NCBI GenBank assembly: GCA_028023455.1
Contig: JAQFVV010000013.1
Span: 6,526,811 to 6,590,810, forward strand
Length of the DNA stretch: 64,000 nt
From: Epiperipatus broadwayi
Lineage: Eukaryota; Onychophora; Udeonychophora; Euonychophora; Peripatidae
Direction of reading: 5' to 3'
Each line of letters opens with the position of its first letter. Within the stretch, counting starts at the first letter, position 1. The notes under the pieces were generated by a model. It was not told the origin of the DNA. It searched no databases and was given only the letters and a program-made list of their open reading frames with translations. The translations under genes and the position numbers were made by a program. Below, in pieces: positions 47,141 to 59,513 of the stretch.

Positions 47141-47440
47141 TCTTTCTTATTTATGTATTATTCACTAATAAGTTTGTATTTGAAAAGTGTATATAATATG
47201 TAAAATTTTCTATACATTCAACAATTAAATGATGACAATTGTCCAGTGCATTATCACATCTAATATACCATCATCATAAACCTTCAGGCAAATACAAAGT
47301 CAGCTTACAGTTTTAAATAACAAACTAGGTGAAATTCTAATAATTTTAATGTCTGCCAATAAATTATATCTGTTAAATAAGTACTGTTTAGAATACATAA
47401 ATTGATTTCTAACCAAATAAATCTGAGTACAATATTATAA

Positions 47441-47565
47441 GTCACAAGTCTGATTCTTAAGGAATCATTTTAACAAACTTGTAAAAATGCCCATTCTCTT
47501 GCATCATCATCTATTTATTGGTCAGATAAAGAATGGCCACTTTTATCTGAACACCAGGTTCTTAT
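47441..47565 (+). repeat. Right copy of direct repeat flanking the Penelope palindrome
   Basis: See 45236-45350. This copy also contains a local hairpin CAGATAAA..TTTATCTG around 47525-47550. Confidence 0.58.
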
Positions 47566-49599
47566 AAGTTTAGTTATCCATACATACCTAGTTGATTCAT
47601 TAATATGTTTACATATCCTACAACAATACATATTTAATAGTTGCAATTTATTTATAGACTTATTAAAATTACTGGTTTGTTAATTAAAATTGTAAGCTGA
47701 CTTGATTAATTATAAAGTTGCAGTTAATATAAAAGTTTTACTGCTTCAAAGCTTTAACAAATAGTTTATTGACCATTTAAAACCTGAGGATCAAATAATA
47801 GTAGCTATTTTTTTTTATCTCTCCAATGAATTGACGTTAATATAAAAGAAAGAGCATTGTTTACACGTTTGTTAAAATAATTCTTTAGAAATCGTACTTG
47901 AGAATTATAATGATATATTAGGAATTTAGTTAGTCTATTTAAAAGTTTATATATATTTTCGAATTTACATATTTAATAGGCACAATTTTCTTATAGACTT
48001 ATTAAGTTCTGTTCTTCTCAATTTAATGTTTAAAATAAAGTGGCATTGATATAGTCCAGTTAAGTATTAAATTATATGATTATTTCAGGTAAGTATTAAA
48101 TTATATAACTATCAGATTTGTGATTATATAAGAATTTTAACAATTTACATCAAATATTTTTATATGTAGTATTGACACATACACAGAAGCAACACAATTA
48201 CTATATACTGTATTTTAAAGACAATGTTTGATAAAATGTGAAATATCTGGATAGATGCATGAAGTTTAATAATGATTTCTTTAACATTATATATAGAATG
48301 CACTTGTTTTATTATATTTATAGGAGTTTAGGTTCTGTGATTTTGTTGCCCAACTTATATCAGGAATATGCATAACTCTATGAGGCCAAACTAGGGCACT
48401 TAGAAGTATTGAAAAAGTAATAATAGTGGAAGACATAGTCAATTAATTAATCTATAATGTATTTACTTAAATTCATTGCACCTTTTGAGTTTAAATGTAA
48501 ATACAGATGCACTATCACCCTGTTGATCATTTTGATTCCTTTATCAAATAATATTCGGACCTATTCTTTGCTGATATTTTCCACATTTCAAGTTGTGTAG
48601 AGAAGGATGATAATGGTGTAACAATTCATAGTAATTCAGACTGCATGATTTAAGTAGAAATTAAAATACTATGTATTCAACATTTAAAAAATTATGCCCA
48701 CTTCAAATACAAACACCGTAACACGATATGATAGCCAACTATAAATTGTGTAAATTTGCATAAAATATCATGAAGCACAAAACAGACCATAATATTACTG
48801 TGCAATGCCATCAAGTGATATGGCCACGTAAATGGCATTTTTATGTGTTTTTACATATAAACAATGCCAACAAGTGGCCATGCCTGGTTAACAAAAGTCT
48901 ACCATTACAACATATAAATTGAAATATCAGCAATTATATTAATTTTGAAATATACCTGGCCTAAATAGGCTGTGGTTTTTTTTAATTGGTTGTGTTTACA
49001 AAATTTTTTAAGATTTAATGTAAATTAAACAAAAGATTTTAATATTTTATAAATAAATGTGAGAATTGTCCACTGACTGAAAAGTTTTCATTTTAACTTC
49101 AATTATATACTAACTAAAACTAAATGTAAACATGGTACTATAGCATCTATTTTTCCCCTCACTAAATATCACAATGTATTAAATTTCCTTTATGATTTAA
49201 ATACTATATCTCTGTAGTTAAAAGCATGTGTACTGATTTTTTTCTGAGCAATTTTTATTAATAGCAGAATTATTTTCTTTGCATAAACATTTATTTTTTT
49301 TAATTGACTGTGAATTTAACACATGACAGTGGTTATGAATTTGATACATGACAGCCTTATGAATGAATATATATTCACCAATCAGACAACAGAGAAAATA
49401 GGGATTTTATATATAAGATACACATTTTGTAAAAGATACAAAGTATATAATGTTTGGAAATGGTTGTCAAGAAGTAAATAATTAGCATTCTAGAAAATAA
49501 TTTGGTATGTGTATTTGAATAAGAGTGCATAATGCATTTCATTAATTACTGGTGTATTGATTGAGATTTCATAAAAACTTTGATCACTGAAAATAACAA
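47566..49599. other. AT-rich intergenic DNA, no feature seen
   Basis: About 2 kb. GTAAGCTGACTTGATTAAT near 47694 is the reverse complement of a stretch at 45368-45386, extending the rearranged flanks of the Penelope element. Nothing else is recognisable. Confidence 0.5.
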
Positions 49600-49672
49600 A
49601 CCTGGAGTCATGATCCTTGGACCTTCAATTCTAGAGTCTGCAGTTCTATCACTAAACTAATTCATCCAGGAT
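49600..49672 (-). other. Decayed tRNA-like sequence
   Basis: The minus strand shows TTAGTTTAGTGATAGAAC, like a tRNA A-box and D arm, and AGGATCATGACTCC, like a B box, at tRNA spacing. The T loop carries extra bases and stems are poor. It is probably a remnant of a tRNA-derived SINE. Confidence 0.3.
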
Positions 49673-50389
49673 GCTGTATTTAATTTATATACTGATTATT
49701 AAAATTTTGGTATTTTAAAATGTATGAAAGGTTTTGTTTTTAATGCAAAATATCAAAAAAAAAAATAATCATTTGATTAGTCATTTAAGAAATTTAGTAA
49801 CAACTGAGCATTCAAATAATTTCACTTAATTGACCAAAATGAGAATTTTCAGGATTTTTTACTTTTCTTTCTAGAAATTGATTTAGGTACTATTAATATT
49901 TAAACCTTCAATTCTCATTATTATGATATCAATCAGAAGCATAATGGCACCATTAAGCTTCTGGTTTAGAAATGCACACATTCAGTTCACATTTAAAAGA
50001 TCTTGTTTTGCATTTAAAGAGAGGTTTAAATGTCATTATGCCTAAATATCAGATAGGCCAATTTAACAGCTGTTTGCAAATAGATAAAAAGTTATACAGA
50101 ATGCTAAGAATAGTAATCTGAACTGGAAGTTGATTGTGGAAAGGAAAAAAAATGTACCAAGAAATGTCTGGAAGATTTAGAATGAATTTAGCAAACTGAT
50201 GAAAGTATTATTTATGTTTGAGTAAAATTTTTCAGAAATTCTCAGTGGTAATACTGATAGATTATAAGTGACACATTTCTTACTTTAACAAATTTGGTAG
50301 ATATTATTAAGAATTAATCTTATAATTATATATCTAAGATCTTTATGCCAATAAAATACAAAAAATAAAAAAATAAAAAATATATAATA
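49673..50389. other. AT-rich DNA, no feature seen
   Basis: No supported feature. Confidence 0.5.
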
Positions 50390-51013
50390 TTTAAATATAT
50401 GTATATAGCCTATACTAAACTTAATGTAATTATAAACTTTCAAGCTTCCTACATCTCTCCAATCTCTTTTATACGACTGATACACATGACCACATATATG
50501 TGAAAAAGATAAATGATATCCAATATACATATTTAGTGCTGAACCAGCACACATCAGTTGATCCAGATTATCATCTCCCACTCATATATACAATCAGTGC
50601 TCAGTTTATATTAAGAAAGAAAGTCTTTAAACTTTAATGGACAGGCTTCAATCTTCTTCACTCTCCAACTCTTCAGCCATCCATTTCATTGAAAATCCAA
50701 GAATGGAATGCTCAAATTCCTTATTAATGCCAATATTATTATTATTATCATACCCATGTTAAACCCCTCAATCTGACCTCTTATACCCAGGACCTTAATG
50801 TGACTATTTAATTATACAGAAGAGTGATGGACAGAATACAGGCTGAATATGTGACATTTAAATATATGTATATTGTCTATACTAAATCTAATGTAATTAC
50901 AAAGGACTTGAACTCAAACTTTTAAGCTCCTTACATGTATATGGTCATGTGTATCAATTGTATAAGATAGATTGGGAAGATGTGGAGATCTTGAAAGTTC
51001 GAGTTCAAGTCCC
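50390..51013. repeat. Rearranged repeat of the hammerhead family
   Basis: ATTTAAATATATGTATAT..CTATACTAAA..TAATGTAATTA occurs directly at 50390 and 50858. Separately, 50449-50499 is the reverse complement of 50933-50985 (GATACACATGACCA against TGGTCATGTGTATC). Between them lies a single arm matching the 2.1-kb fold-back (CAGTGCTCAG, CAGCCATCCATTTCATTGAAAATC), with a hammerhead motif on the minus strand. The right end carries a B-box-like GAGTTCAAGTCCC (about 51001-51013) and then TA/TG repeats. Confidence 0.68.
50508..50572 (-). ncRNA. Hammerhead ribozyme-like motif (third copy of the 2.1-kb family)
   Basis: Minus strand: CTGATGT (50557-50551, last core base changed), then a perfect helix II GTGCT/AGCAC with loop GGTTC. 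TAAA stands where GAAA is expected (50535-50532), followed by a short helix III. CAA/TTG stacks next to the core and GATAA/TTATC closes helix I. The G-C at the base of helix II is what the G-U and A-U of the other copies would derive from. Two core mutations predict no activity. Confidence 0.62.
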
Positions 51014-51018
51014 TTATA

Positions 51019-51062
<44 letters not shown>
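51014..51062. repeat. (TA)n(TG)n microsatellite
   Basis: TA run followed by TG run directly after the B-box-like sequence, matching the arrangement at 2022-2064 in mirror orientation. Confidence 0.92.
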
Positions 51063-51067
<5 letters not shown>

Positions 51068-52284
51068 TTTACTAGTGCTAAAAATTTATATTGAAAATTA
51101 AAACCAAAGAAACATTAATGCTGTTGTAATATGAAATATACTTGAATTGGATGAGCTACCTTTTAAATGGTATAACATAAAGAACTAATTTGTAAAAGAA
51201 ATGTATTTATTACTGAATTTCCTAAATAATCATTTATCAAGCAAAGCAGAAAAAAACAAGTATTCTATAAAAAAAAATATTTGATGGTAATAAATATGTT
51301 AAATAAAAACACTAAAGAAAATAATCTATAAAAGTAAATATACAGGTTTATTAAGAAATCTATATCTTGTTTGAAAATAACTCACAGTTTTTAGTAAGCA
51401 AAGCAATATAAAAATTCCCAAAGAAAATAATTGATGGGAGAAATGTATTAATGAAACAAATTCATAAAAAATGGAATGCAGCAACAAAGCCAAATGCAAA
51501 TTGAACAAGTTTTATTTCTTCTTTTGCATTGAAACTAATTTATAATGAAAAATGTATTAAATTGAAGCATTTAGTAAAAAAGATATTCCAGAACATAGTC
51601 AATCTTTGACAAAAGTTTATTAAATAAAATCATGAAAATAATTTACATTTTAGAAAGCAAAACCATATTTGCATACATTTTATGAAATTCTATTCTCTTT
51701 AACACCGATATAAATAAATACTGTTTATTAAATATGTAATGCTGAGAATTATTTTTGTTTCTAAAAAAAAATATCTTCATATGTGTGTATATATTTTCAA
51801 TCTGATTTGTATATTTAAATGATAGGATATTATTTATAAGTTTATTAGACCATAATGGTTCCAACTGGTATGTAATATCACTATTAATTTTATATAATTT
51901 TTTAATTGAACAGATGTCTATTTTAACACTTTCCTATGTATGTTTTTATTTTGTAAAAATGAAATTAGTTTTAATTTATCTCTCACAGTGTAAATTGTAT
52001 GCCCTTTTTTCAGGTTTAGTGATATGTTATATCACTTATAGTTTAAGTAGAAATATATTTTCAGCTTTTGAAAATTATTGCTATTTTTGTCTACTTTTTT
52101 TAAAGATAAATATTGTAATACTAAAGCAAATTTATTTTATTATAACTGATTGTACAAAAACAGTTAATTGATTCCAGTTGAAAGTTAATCTAAACAAAAA
52201 TAATTTAATTTTCCATTTTTGCAATTTCATGGTTATATATATATTTTAAATTTGTTTATACTAACATTATAAAACTTAAATAAA
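51063..52284. other. AT-rich intergenic DNA, no feature seen
   Basis: About 1.2 kb. An 85-codon hydrophobic frame at 51914-52171 is AT-driven, matches no family and is not called. Confidence 0.5.
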
Positions 52285-52300
52285 GAGCATGCTAATAGCT

Positions 52301-54323
52301 TGTAACAATCCGGAGAATTTGAGCTTAACGTGATTTGCACTACAGGGCGCCACTAGGCATTTGAACCTAGAAAATTTATATAGTAGGCAGATATGTAAGT
52401 TCAAAAAAATAAAAAAAAATTTTTTTATTGGTTGATTCCGGTCATTAGCCCATTGTCACTAGCTCAGTGGAACAGCAGAGATTTATATTTCATAATAATA
52501 TATTTTATTAATTCTTATCTAAGAATTTTTTTTTTTAACTTTTATTTTAGATTTTACTTTTTATAAATTTACATTTTAAATATTATAAGTTCGCACAGAC
52601 GGATTTATAAAATGTGTTTTTAAAATGTTGAGTATAGATCGGTTACATAGATTACATGGTCAAAAACATTTCAAAATAAACATAAACGATCAAAATACAA
52701 AATCATTGATACCGTCAACTGCATAGGGAATACAAGAAACCCACTGGTATTCATCATAAGATACTGCAGTGACACCAATAACTTAAAAGCCATCTGAATA
52801 AATACATTTTAGATACTCATCGTAAGGTATCATTATTTACCAAATGTCTATATACTTTGATCAAATATGAAAACCAAAATCATAATTAACCGATAACGAA
52901 TCCATGCAACTTCCATACCCAACTTAAATTTAATGCATTTTTATTTAGAGTGTTGAGTATGAATAGACTACATAGATTTGCATTTGAAAAGATAATATTC
53001 TATCCTTGTTTAACCTTAGGCCAAAAGTTCGCAGTCAAATCAATTTCAATCCATCTGATATATCAATGTATTCAATGTAATACGACTACGACAGCACAAA
53101 TAGGTTAAGAGAAGAAATTGCCCTTCATCAGATAGGAATACTACATCTATCTAACAATAAGAGCAATAAAAATAAAACTCCATAGGAAGGAACTGCAGTC
53201 TCCATCTTATAATTCCTCCCATAGGCAAAATGAGTGTGTGTGGCATATAAAGTGATTCTTCCCGTAGTGAATCTCATACTACATCTACTAATTACACCAA
53301 TATATCCAATCCATTGACCCAATTTAACTATGAAACAAATAACCCAAGATTACCCTCCCCTAATATAACTTTACAAATCTATACAGCCATTCACGCCCGA
53401 CTTAAGTTTAACATTTATATAATTTAATTTATCGCACAAAAAAAATCATAAATAAACTTAAAGAACAAAAAAAAAATAAATGGAAATGATTTTACAAAAG
53501 AAATACATTAAATAAAATTATAACTAATTAATAAATAACGTTGGTCAGATAGGATTCTATTTCTTATAAATTAAAGACTGAGAAAGTTTATATTTTAAAG
53601 TTCTTAGTGTTTCAAAATGTTTATTTAAAGTTCTTACGATTTTTAAAATGTTCCTCTTTATCCATTGCATACCATTTGGAATCCACATTAAATCCCCCGA
53701 TGATCCTGTTGTCCTCAGTATAAGAAGAGCGATGTTTCATTTCTTTCTTTTTTTTTATAACAACTGAAGGGATTGAAGAGTTCGTCTTTTCAATCCCTTC
53801 TTCTTCAATTCTGCACTAACACATATAGTCACATCTCGTCATAATCTATTATTCCACTCACTTTTTATAGTAGCCTTTCAGATCCAGTGGACATTACATC
53901 ACAACGATGTGATGGTCCTTTTGCTGAGGTCCGATTCCATTGTTTTTCATTCATTGGCTATTAGTTTCTATTGTTTTCCTATCTGACTGATGCTTATACA
54001 TTTGAATGCCCAAGGCTAGTTTACCTTTGACTAATTAAATTAATCATTTCCATTTTTGATTAATTAATGTGTTTTGTACAAACTTAGATATATTTTTATC
54101 TTTAAATCTTTACTGAAAATTTAGTTTTAAAATACTGTTTCTTTAATAAAGTTTTATTTTAATAATTATTTATCTGTGTGATTTTATATATATGCGAGTT
54201 TAAGATGATTTTTTAATTTTCAATTTTTAATTCTTAAAAAAAAAAAGTTTTTATTGGCGAACTTTTATTTTTTTCATGTTTACTAATAAAAACACAATGT
54301 AACAGACGTATGTGCCCGTTACA
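52301..54323. mobile_element. Solo LTR (2.0 kb) inserted in a fold-back arm
   Basis: It starts TGTAACAATCC and ends GTGCCCGTTACA (TGTAAC/GTTACA inverted ends) and is flanked by AGCT on both sides (52297-52300 and 54324-54327). Removing it restores GCATGCTAATAGCTCTAACAAG, which is the partner of the right fold-back arm (GCATTCTAATAGCTCTAACAAA on the minus strand). The inner boundaries and the 4-bp target duplication are therefore supported by the other arm. A GGGCGCCA motif occurs near 52347, as in the 6.7-kb LTRs. No coding interior was found; homologous LTR-LTR recombination is the usual origin. Confidence 0.8.
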
Positions 54324-54503
54324 AGCTCTAACAAGCTTTATTGATAAATTCCACAAGAGAAGGCACTTTCTGAAATATTCTAGCACTTCACTTAGGAAAT
54401 CCAATAACTAAAAACTGATCTGGGGATAATTCTAGATAGAGATTTTAAATACTTTCTCTTGTGGCATTTATTGATGAAGTTTGTTAGAGCTATTAGAATG
54501 CTT
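54324..54503. repeat. Fold-back element interrupted by the solo LTR
   Basis: The left arm (52285-52300 plus 54328-54368) and right arm (54452-54503) are reverse complements: CTCTAACAAGCTTTATTGAT..CCACAAGAGA with TCTCTTGTGG..ATTGATGAAGTTTGTTAGAG. The centre is about 80 bp. A miniature inverted-repeat element is likely. Confidence 0.75.
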
Positions 54504-54809
54504 TTTATTTTAGTTTATATAGATAAACTTATCAAATTAAGTCACATGATGTATGACTTTATTTTATTTATTATTATAAAACTTATTGTAAATTATACTT
54601 ATAATTAAAAAAAAAGTCAAATTTGGAAAAATAATTATATAAAATAAATATTTTTCCTAGGAACATATGAGATATTGCTTGTAACATTTATGTTGCAAAA
54701 CTGCATTGTAACAATTTCAGGTTAAAATGACTTCTAGAAAATCTGATCTATGAAAGATTCTTATAGTAGAATGTGCTTGTGAAAATTATTTTTCAAAAAC
54801 ATATTAAAA
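54504..54809. other. AT-rich DNA, no feature seen
   Basis: No supported feature. Confidence 0.5.
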
Positions 54810-54872
54810 GCAGTTGTCCCAGGTTAGCGGGTTTGTTTCCCAGCCGATGCTATGTCATATGAGAAAAAAAAA
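54810..54872 (+). repeat. Decayed copy of the tRNA-Ala-like SINE
   Basis: GCAGTTGTCCCAGGTTAGCG and AGCCGATGCTATGTCAT follow the 3' half of the sequence at 44430 (minus strand) with CpG sites converted to TpG or CpA. It ends in a nine-A tail. This shows that the 44.4-kb sequence belongs to a dispersed family. Confidence 0.65.
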
Positions 54873-55560
54873 TTTAAAGTTTAAAAAAAATATTCTTACA
54901 GATATATTTATAAAATGTTTTTCATTTTTTGCCACAAAAGTAAGTGCAATAAAAACATCAACATTTTATTGTCAGTTCACAAATTAGATGGCTCTTAGTT
55001 TTTATCCCAATTGTGAATGGGGGTGGGAGTTAATGCTACCATAAAATATTAAATGGAAAAAAATATTACCCCCAAAACATTTAAAATTCTAGTTAATTAT
55101 TTTGAAAATAGTAATAATCAAATATTTGTTAATTTTATTGTCACATTGTAATAAATTACATTTGTTAAGCTTACTATTGTCATTAAAGTTTCAATAGATC
55201 ATTAATGATAAAAAATTTCAATGGACATTTAATCTTTTAGCAAATTTCATGGTTGAAAATCATTTAAGTGTTAAGATTTTAGTTTAATTATTGTTCCTAA
55301 ATGTCAGTAGCCATCAGTATATCCAGAAAGAAAAAGCCAATTTTTTCTTAGAAGATAATATACTTCTCCACTTATGAAATGTTTCTCACCAGTGTTTACA
55401 GAAAAATAAGTACATTTTATTTATTTTATGTTTCCTAGTTTTTTATTTTTTGGAAAAGTTTTAAGTTTTTTTTAATAAGTATGTAATATTTACAAATAGC
55501 TTTTGTTTAAATATATTTGCTTGGTAACTTTTTTATTATATTTAGAAAGTAACCAGACCT
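54873..55560. other. AT-rich DNA, no feature seen
   Basis: No supported feature. Confidence 0.5.
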
Positions 55561-55806
55561 CCTCACTAGCACCATATTATAATATTAAACAGTGATGTTA
55601 AATTGAAGGATACTCTCACCCTAGCCACAAGATAAAGACTTTGAGAAAGTAAGACACTGACCATCTTATTTTGATTAGCCAATGTAAGTGAATTTGGATT
55701 TGAAAATAAGAATGGACATTCTTATTTTTTCAGTTATATTGGGACTGTAGTAAGAGTGTCCTTCCATTTAACAGCACTACTTAATATTATAGTATGGTGC
55801 TAGAGG
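55561..55806. repeat. 246-bp fold-back (MITE-like)
   Basis: The ends CCTCACTAGCACCATA and TATGGTGCTAGAGG are inverted, and the pairing continues about 55 bp inward (ATAATATTAAACAGTGATGTTAAATTGAAGGA against its complement). The core contains a second small palindrome around AAGAATGGACATTCTT. No coding. The target duplication is unclear. Confidence 0.72.
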
Positions 55807-56278
55807 TGATTACCATCTAAATATAATTACAATCTCACACTGCACTAGCAAAATTTATTGATTATAACTTTGTTATTGATTTTTTTTAATTAATTAAAAA
55901 ATAGATTTTTAATATTACTTTTATGTTTAGAATTTAAGGTCTTAATTAATAAAATTTATCTAAAACAAAAGTTTGAAGTTTTTTTCCTTTACTGAAAACT
56001 GAAATGAAATTCTTTGTGTTTATAAAATTATTTTTATTTTTTAAAAAATTTCCACAGCTGATATTTTTAAGAATAATTTTATTATTTGAATTCATACTTT
56101 TAATTAAAGTTTAACTAAATAATAAAGATTTGATTACTACTATGTTTTTTTTGTTATAAAATGCAACTGAAAAAACAATAAGGAAAAAATGAGCAAAAAA
56201 AAGTCATGAGTATATTACAAAGCAAGTTAACACTTAAAGGGTTAAAACTGATGTGGATTATTTTTTTAATCCTTTTTA
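55807..56278. other. AT-rich DNA, no feature seen
   Basis: No supported feature before the (TAA)n tract. Confidence 0.5.
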
Positions 56279-56844
<566 letters not shown>

Positions 56845-56949
56845 TATGAAATGTATATTTAAGGAATTCGAACTCACACACAATCCCTTATATATTACAT
56901 TATATGTGCAGGTATGTGTAAGCCTGTACAGAGTATGAAATGTATATTT
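56845..56949 (-). mobile_element. Short retroposed insert with 16-bp target duplication
   Basis: TATGAAATGTATATTT occurs exactly at 56845-56860 and 56934-56949. The 73 bp between them contain, on the minus strand, GAGTTCGAATTCC, the same B-box-like end as at 2076-2088. Exact long duplications are typical of LINE-mediated retroposition of a SINE. The insert is 5'-truncated. Confidence 0.65.
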
Positions 56950-58379
56950 GTAATAGAATGGTTAATAGTAGATTTTACTTTATTACGCATAAATACATAG
57001 ATTATTGCATTAATTAAATAATAAAGATCTAAAATTATTACATTAATTATATATTATATATCTAAAAATAATTTTCTAGTCTTATAACTAATGAAGCTTT
57101 TAAGATAATTTTACTCTTTAAATTATTAATCAAAGTTAATACAGAGTTTAAATTTTTAATGTACAATTTATATTCTGGTTTTAATTTAAAAACAGTAAAA
57201 ATATAATCACTAATGAACTTCTCCCATTCCCTTTCCAGCGAAGTCACATTCATATATATATTTGATAAACTGACTTTTGAATGATATCATTTAAAAAAAA
57301 CAACAACAGTATTATTGTTTGTGTACGTGTTTTAAATTCTCTTTATAAAGATTGATGGGAAACTTGATAGCGCGCAATTAACTATATCTTATCATTCTTA
57401 GTATAGTTCGCTATTATCTTAACCATAATTTATTTTGATACCTCCATACTGAAGCTATGTCATTAGCTTTAACTAATTTTTTATATATTAGAAAATGCTA
57501 TAAACAAAATAAAGATTTTCAATATTGTCCTCAATTTTGATCAACGATGGTTTTTTCTACGGATTCAAACAAAAAAATGGATGTTGTTTGAAATAAAAAT
57601 TCAAAAGCATATATTTTAAATCATATATAAAATAGTTAAACTATTGTTTTCTACATCTCAATTATTATAGTTAGTTCCAATAAATCGAAGTCGATTCATA
57701 GAATTTTATAAACAGCCATTTTTCATATAATCTGTCATCTGATTGTTTTTCAATGATGTATTAATTATTGTCATAATAGAGTCTATCTATCTGACTATTA
57801 GTTATTATTTTCCCTTTTGCCATCAGCCTTTCAAAGTATGAAGTAATTTTATAATGACTCATTTTATCTTATAGTATGGACACAATAAGACAATTTCAAC
57901 CTAGTTGTCAATATTTCAAGTGAAAGTTTAGATTTAATCTGATCTACTTTCAAAATTGGACTTTATTCACACCCAAAACGGATTTGCAAAATATACATAT
58001 CATTTATAAAAATTCAATCATTATACATAGCACAACCATAGAATTACATAAAAGTAATATTGAGTATTTCTATTACATTTTTTAAATTACAGTTTTCTCT
58101 GTTAATAACATATTAAATTCAGTTTTCCCTCTATGGGTCATATCAACTGTCTAGACTAAATTTTATTATAAATCATTCAATTAAATTCTTATCCATATAA
58201 ACTTCCGCTCTCTAGATGAACAAATTTCAATTTATACATAATTTGTTTTAAACTTATCAAAATTGAACTTTTACTTTCACTTATAACATGGCTGTTCAAT
58301 TCGTCAAGACTAAATCATAGATATAACCTATTTGTTACATCTGAGTAACTTCAAACCACAACATATATTAACAACCATG
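56950..58379. other. AT-rich intergenic DNA, no feature seen
   Basis: About 1.4 kb. The right end may hold more of the LINE 3' region described next, but no motif is readable. Confidence 0.5.
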
Positions 58380-58757
58380 TTTGGTCTGTCAACCATCTCT
58401 GGCAGAATTTCTTATCATTAGCTTTGAAATCTTGTAATGATTCCAAAATCATTTTTAATGGATCAATGTCTAAAATCAGCTTATTCCTGAGAATCCAAAT
58501 ACTAAAGTTAATAACATTGCAAGTCTAATTCATCCAAAAAATCCTTTCTTGAATGCCTTAATTAAATCCACACAGGTAGTCTCTTTGTTTGCAATGAAAG
58601 ACTTTAAAATGTTGTGCAAATTAACCCATGTTTCACATTCTTTCAATATATGTTCTGTTTCTTCTCGTTTTCTACACATTGAACAAATAGGGTGCATACC
58701 ATAGCTCCTAGTGTCCACTTTATTAAAACTTTTGATTAATACTAGATTCCAAAACAT
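58380..58757 (-). pseudogene. Non-LTR retrotransposon C-terminal zinc domain fragment
   Basis: The minus strand reads GMHPICSMCRKREETEHILKEC, a CxxC...EETxxHxxxxC arrangement typical of the domain that follows the reverse transcriptase in many LINEs. After a stop and frameshift near 58528 it continues as INFSIWILRNKLILDIDPLK (about 58515-58455), the usual hydrophobic tail. The polymerase itself is not present. It could come from the same family as the fragment at 1-640, but no overlap exists to test it. Confidence 0.78.
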
Positions 58758-59329
58758 GAATATTCTTTAAAAAAAAGCATGATTTTAATAGGGAACAATA
58801 GAAGATATTTTTAAAAAATATATTATATCACACTACTGTATAAAATAAACAATTATTTAATGCAATGGGCTTATTAAAATTTAAAAATCAACCATAAATG
58901 ATGTAAATCTGGAGCATTGTAAAGCAGAGGTTGCAAGTAATACTAAAATAGCATTGACAATAGTTAAATATTATATTTCGGTAATAGTATTTTATTACTC
59001 ATTAATTCAAGCGCCTATGGAAAGCGCAACATAAGTATTAATTATTATACATATTCACACATTTGTAAAATTAATGATATATATGTAATTTAAAATGTTT
59101 CTATTAAATACTGTTAAATGTACTAAAGTTATATAAAGTTAAAAACTGTTAATAAAAACAAAGAATTAGTATAATCTTTTAGTAATAATGAAATAAGTTA
59201 ATTAAAATATAAGCTATAGGATATATCTCAAACAGCTTTCTGGATTAATTACTGCTAATGAAATCTTTTTATTACTAAAAGATATATATATGTTGAAACG
59301 AAGATTTTCATGGGTTGCATATATAAAAT
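58758..59329. other. AT-rich DNA, no feature seen
   Basis: No supported feature. TTCAAGCGCCTATGG near 59010 is a small GC-richer island of unknown origin. Confidence 0.5.
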
Positions 59330-59513
59330 ACATATTTTGCAGTTTCATCCGTGTTAAAAAAATTTAAATATTAATATTCCGACATTTCGACTTGGTCACA
59401 CAAGTCATCCACTGATAGTGGATCAGTGAATGACTTGTGTGACCAAGTCGAAACGTCGGAATATTAAGATTTAAAATTTTTTAACATGGATGAACCCGTA
59501 AAATATATATAGT
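59330..59513. repeat. Near-perfect palindrome, about 2 x 90 bp without spacer
   Basis: The arms meet at about 59418-59420 inside ACTGATAGTGGATCAGT. The inner pairing GACTTGTGTGACCAAGTCGAAACGTCGGAATATTAA on the right arm is mirrored on the left with one or two changes (CG to TG), and the outer GTGTTAAA..ATGGATGAACCC pairs less well. It would form a long hairpin RNA. The TGACTTG..CAAGTCGAAAC segment resembles helix II plus GAAAC of hammerheads, but a proper CTGANGA core is not present. Confidence 0.85.

Larger units (their letters stand above)
45417..47233. mobile_element. Penelope-like element arranged as a 1.8-kb fold-back
   Basis: The left arm (45417-about 46130) is the imperfect reverse complement of the right arm (about 46490-47233). 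The outer ends pair TTAAATGTTGAATGTA with TACATTCAACAATTAAA. The non-repeated centre and the right arm carry, on the plus strand, the end of a Penelope-type reverse transcriptase and a GIY-YIG endonuclease. The left arm is an inverted copy of the endonuclease and 3' region. Both ends carry a hammerhead-like motif. Penelope-like elements are known for 5'-truncated inverted or tandem copies and for hammerheads in their terminal repeats, which fits well. Confidence 0.8.

Noticed and set aside
53128-53322. 64-codon minus-strand frame
   Set aside because: It lies inside the solo LTR and has no recognisable domain.
59395-59460. Hammerhead ribozyme in the near-perfect palindrome
   Set aside because: A GACTTG/CAAGTC stem followed by GAAAC is present, but the CTGANGA strand has an extra or altered base and helices I and III cannot be placed consistently.
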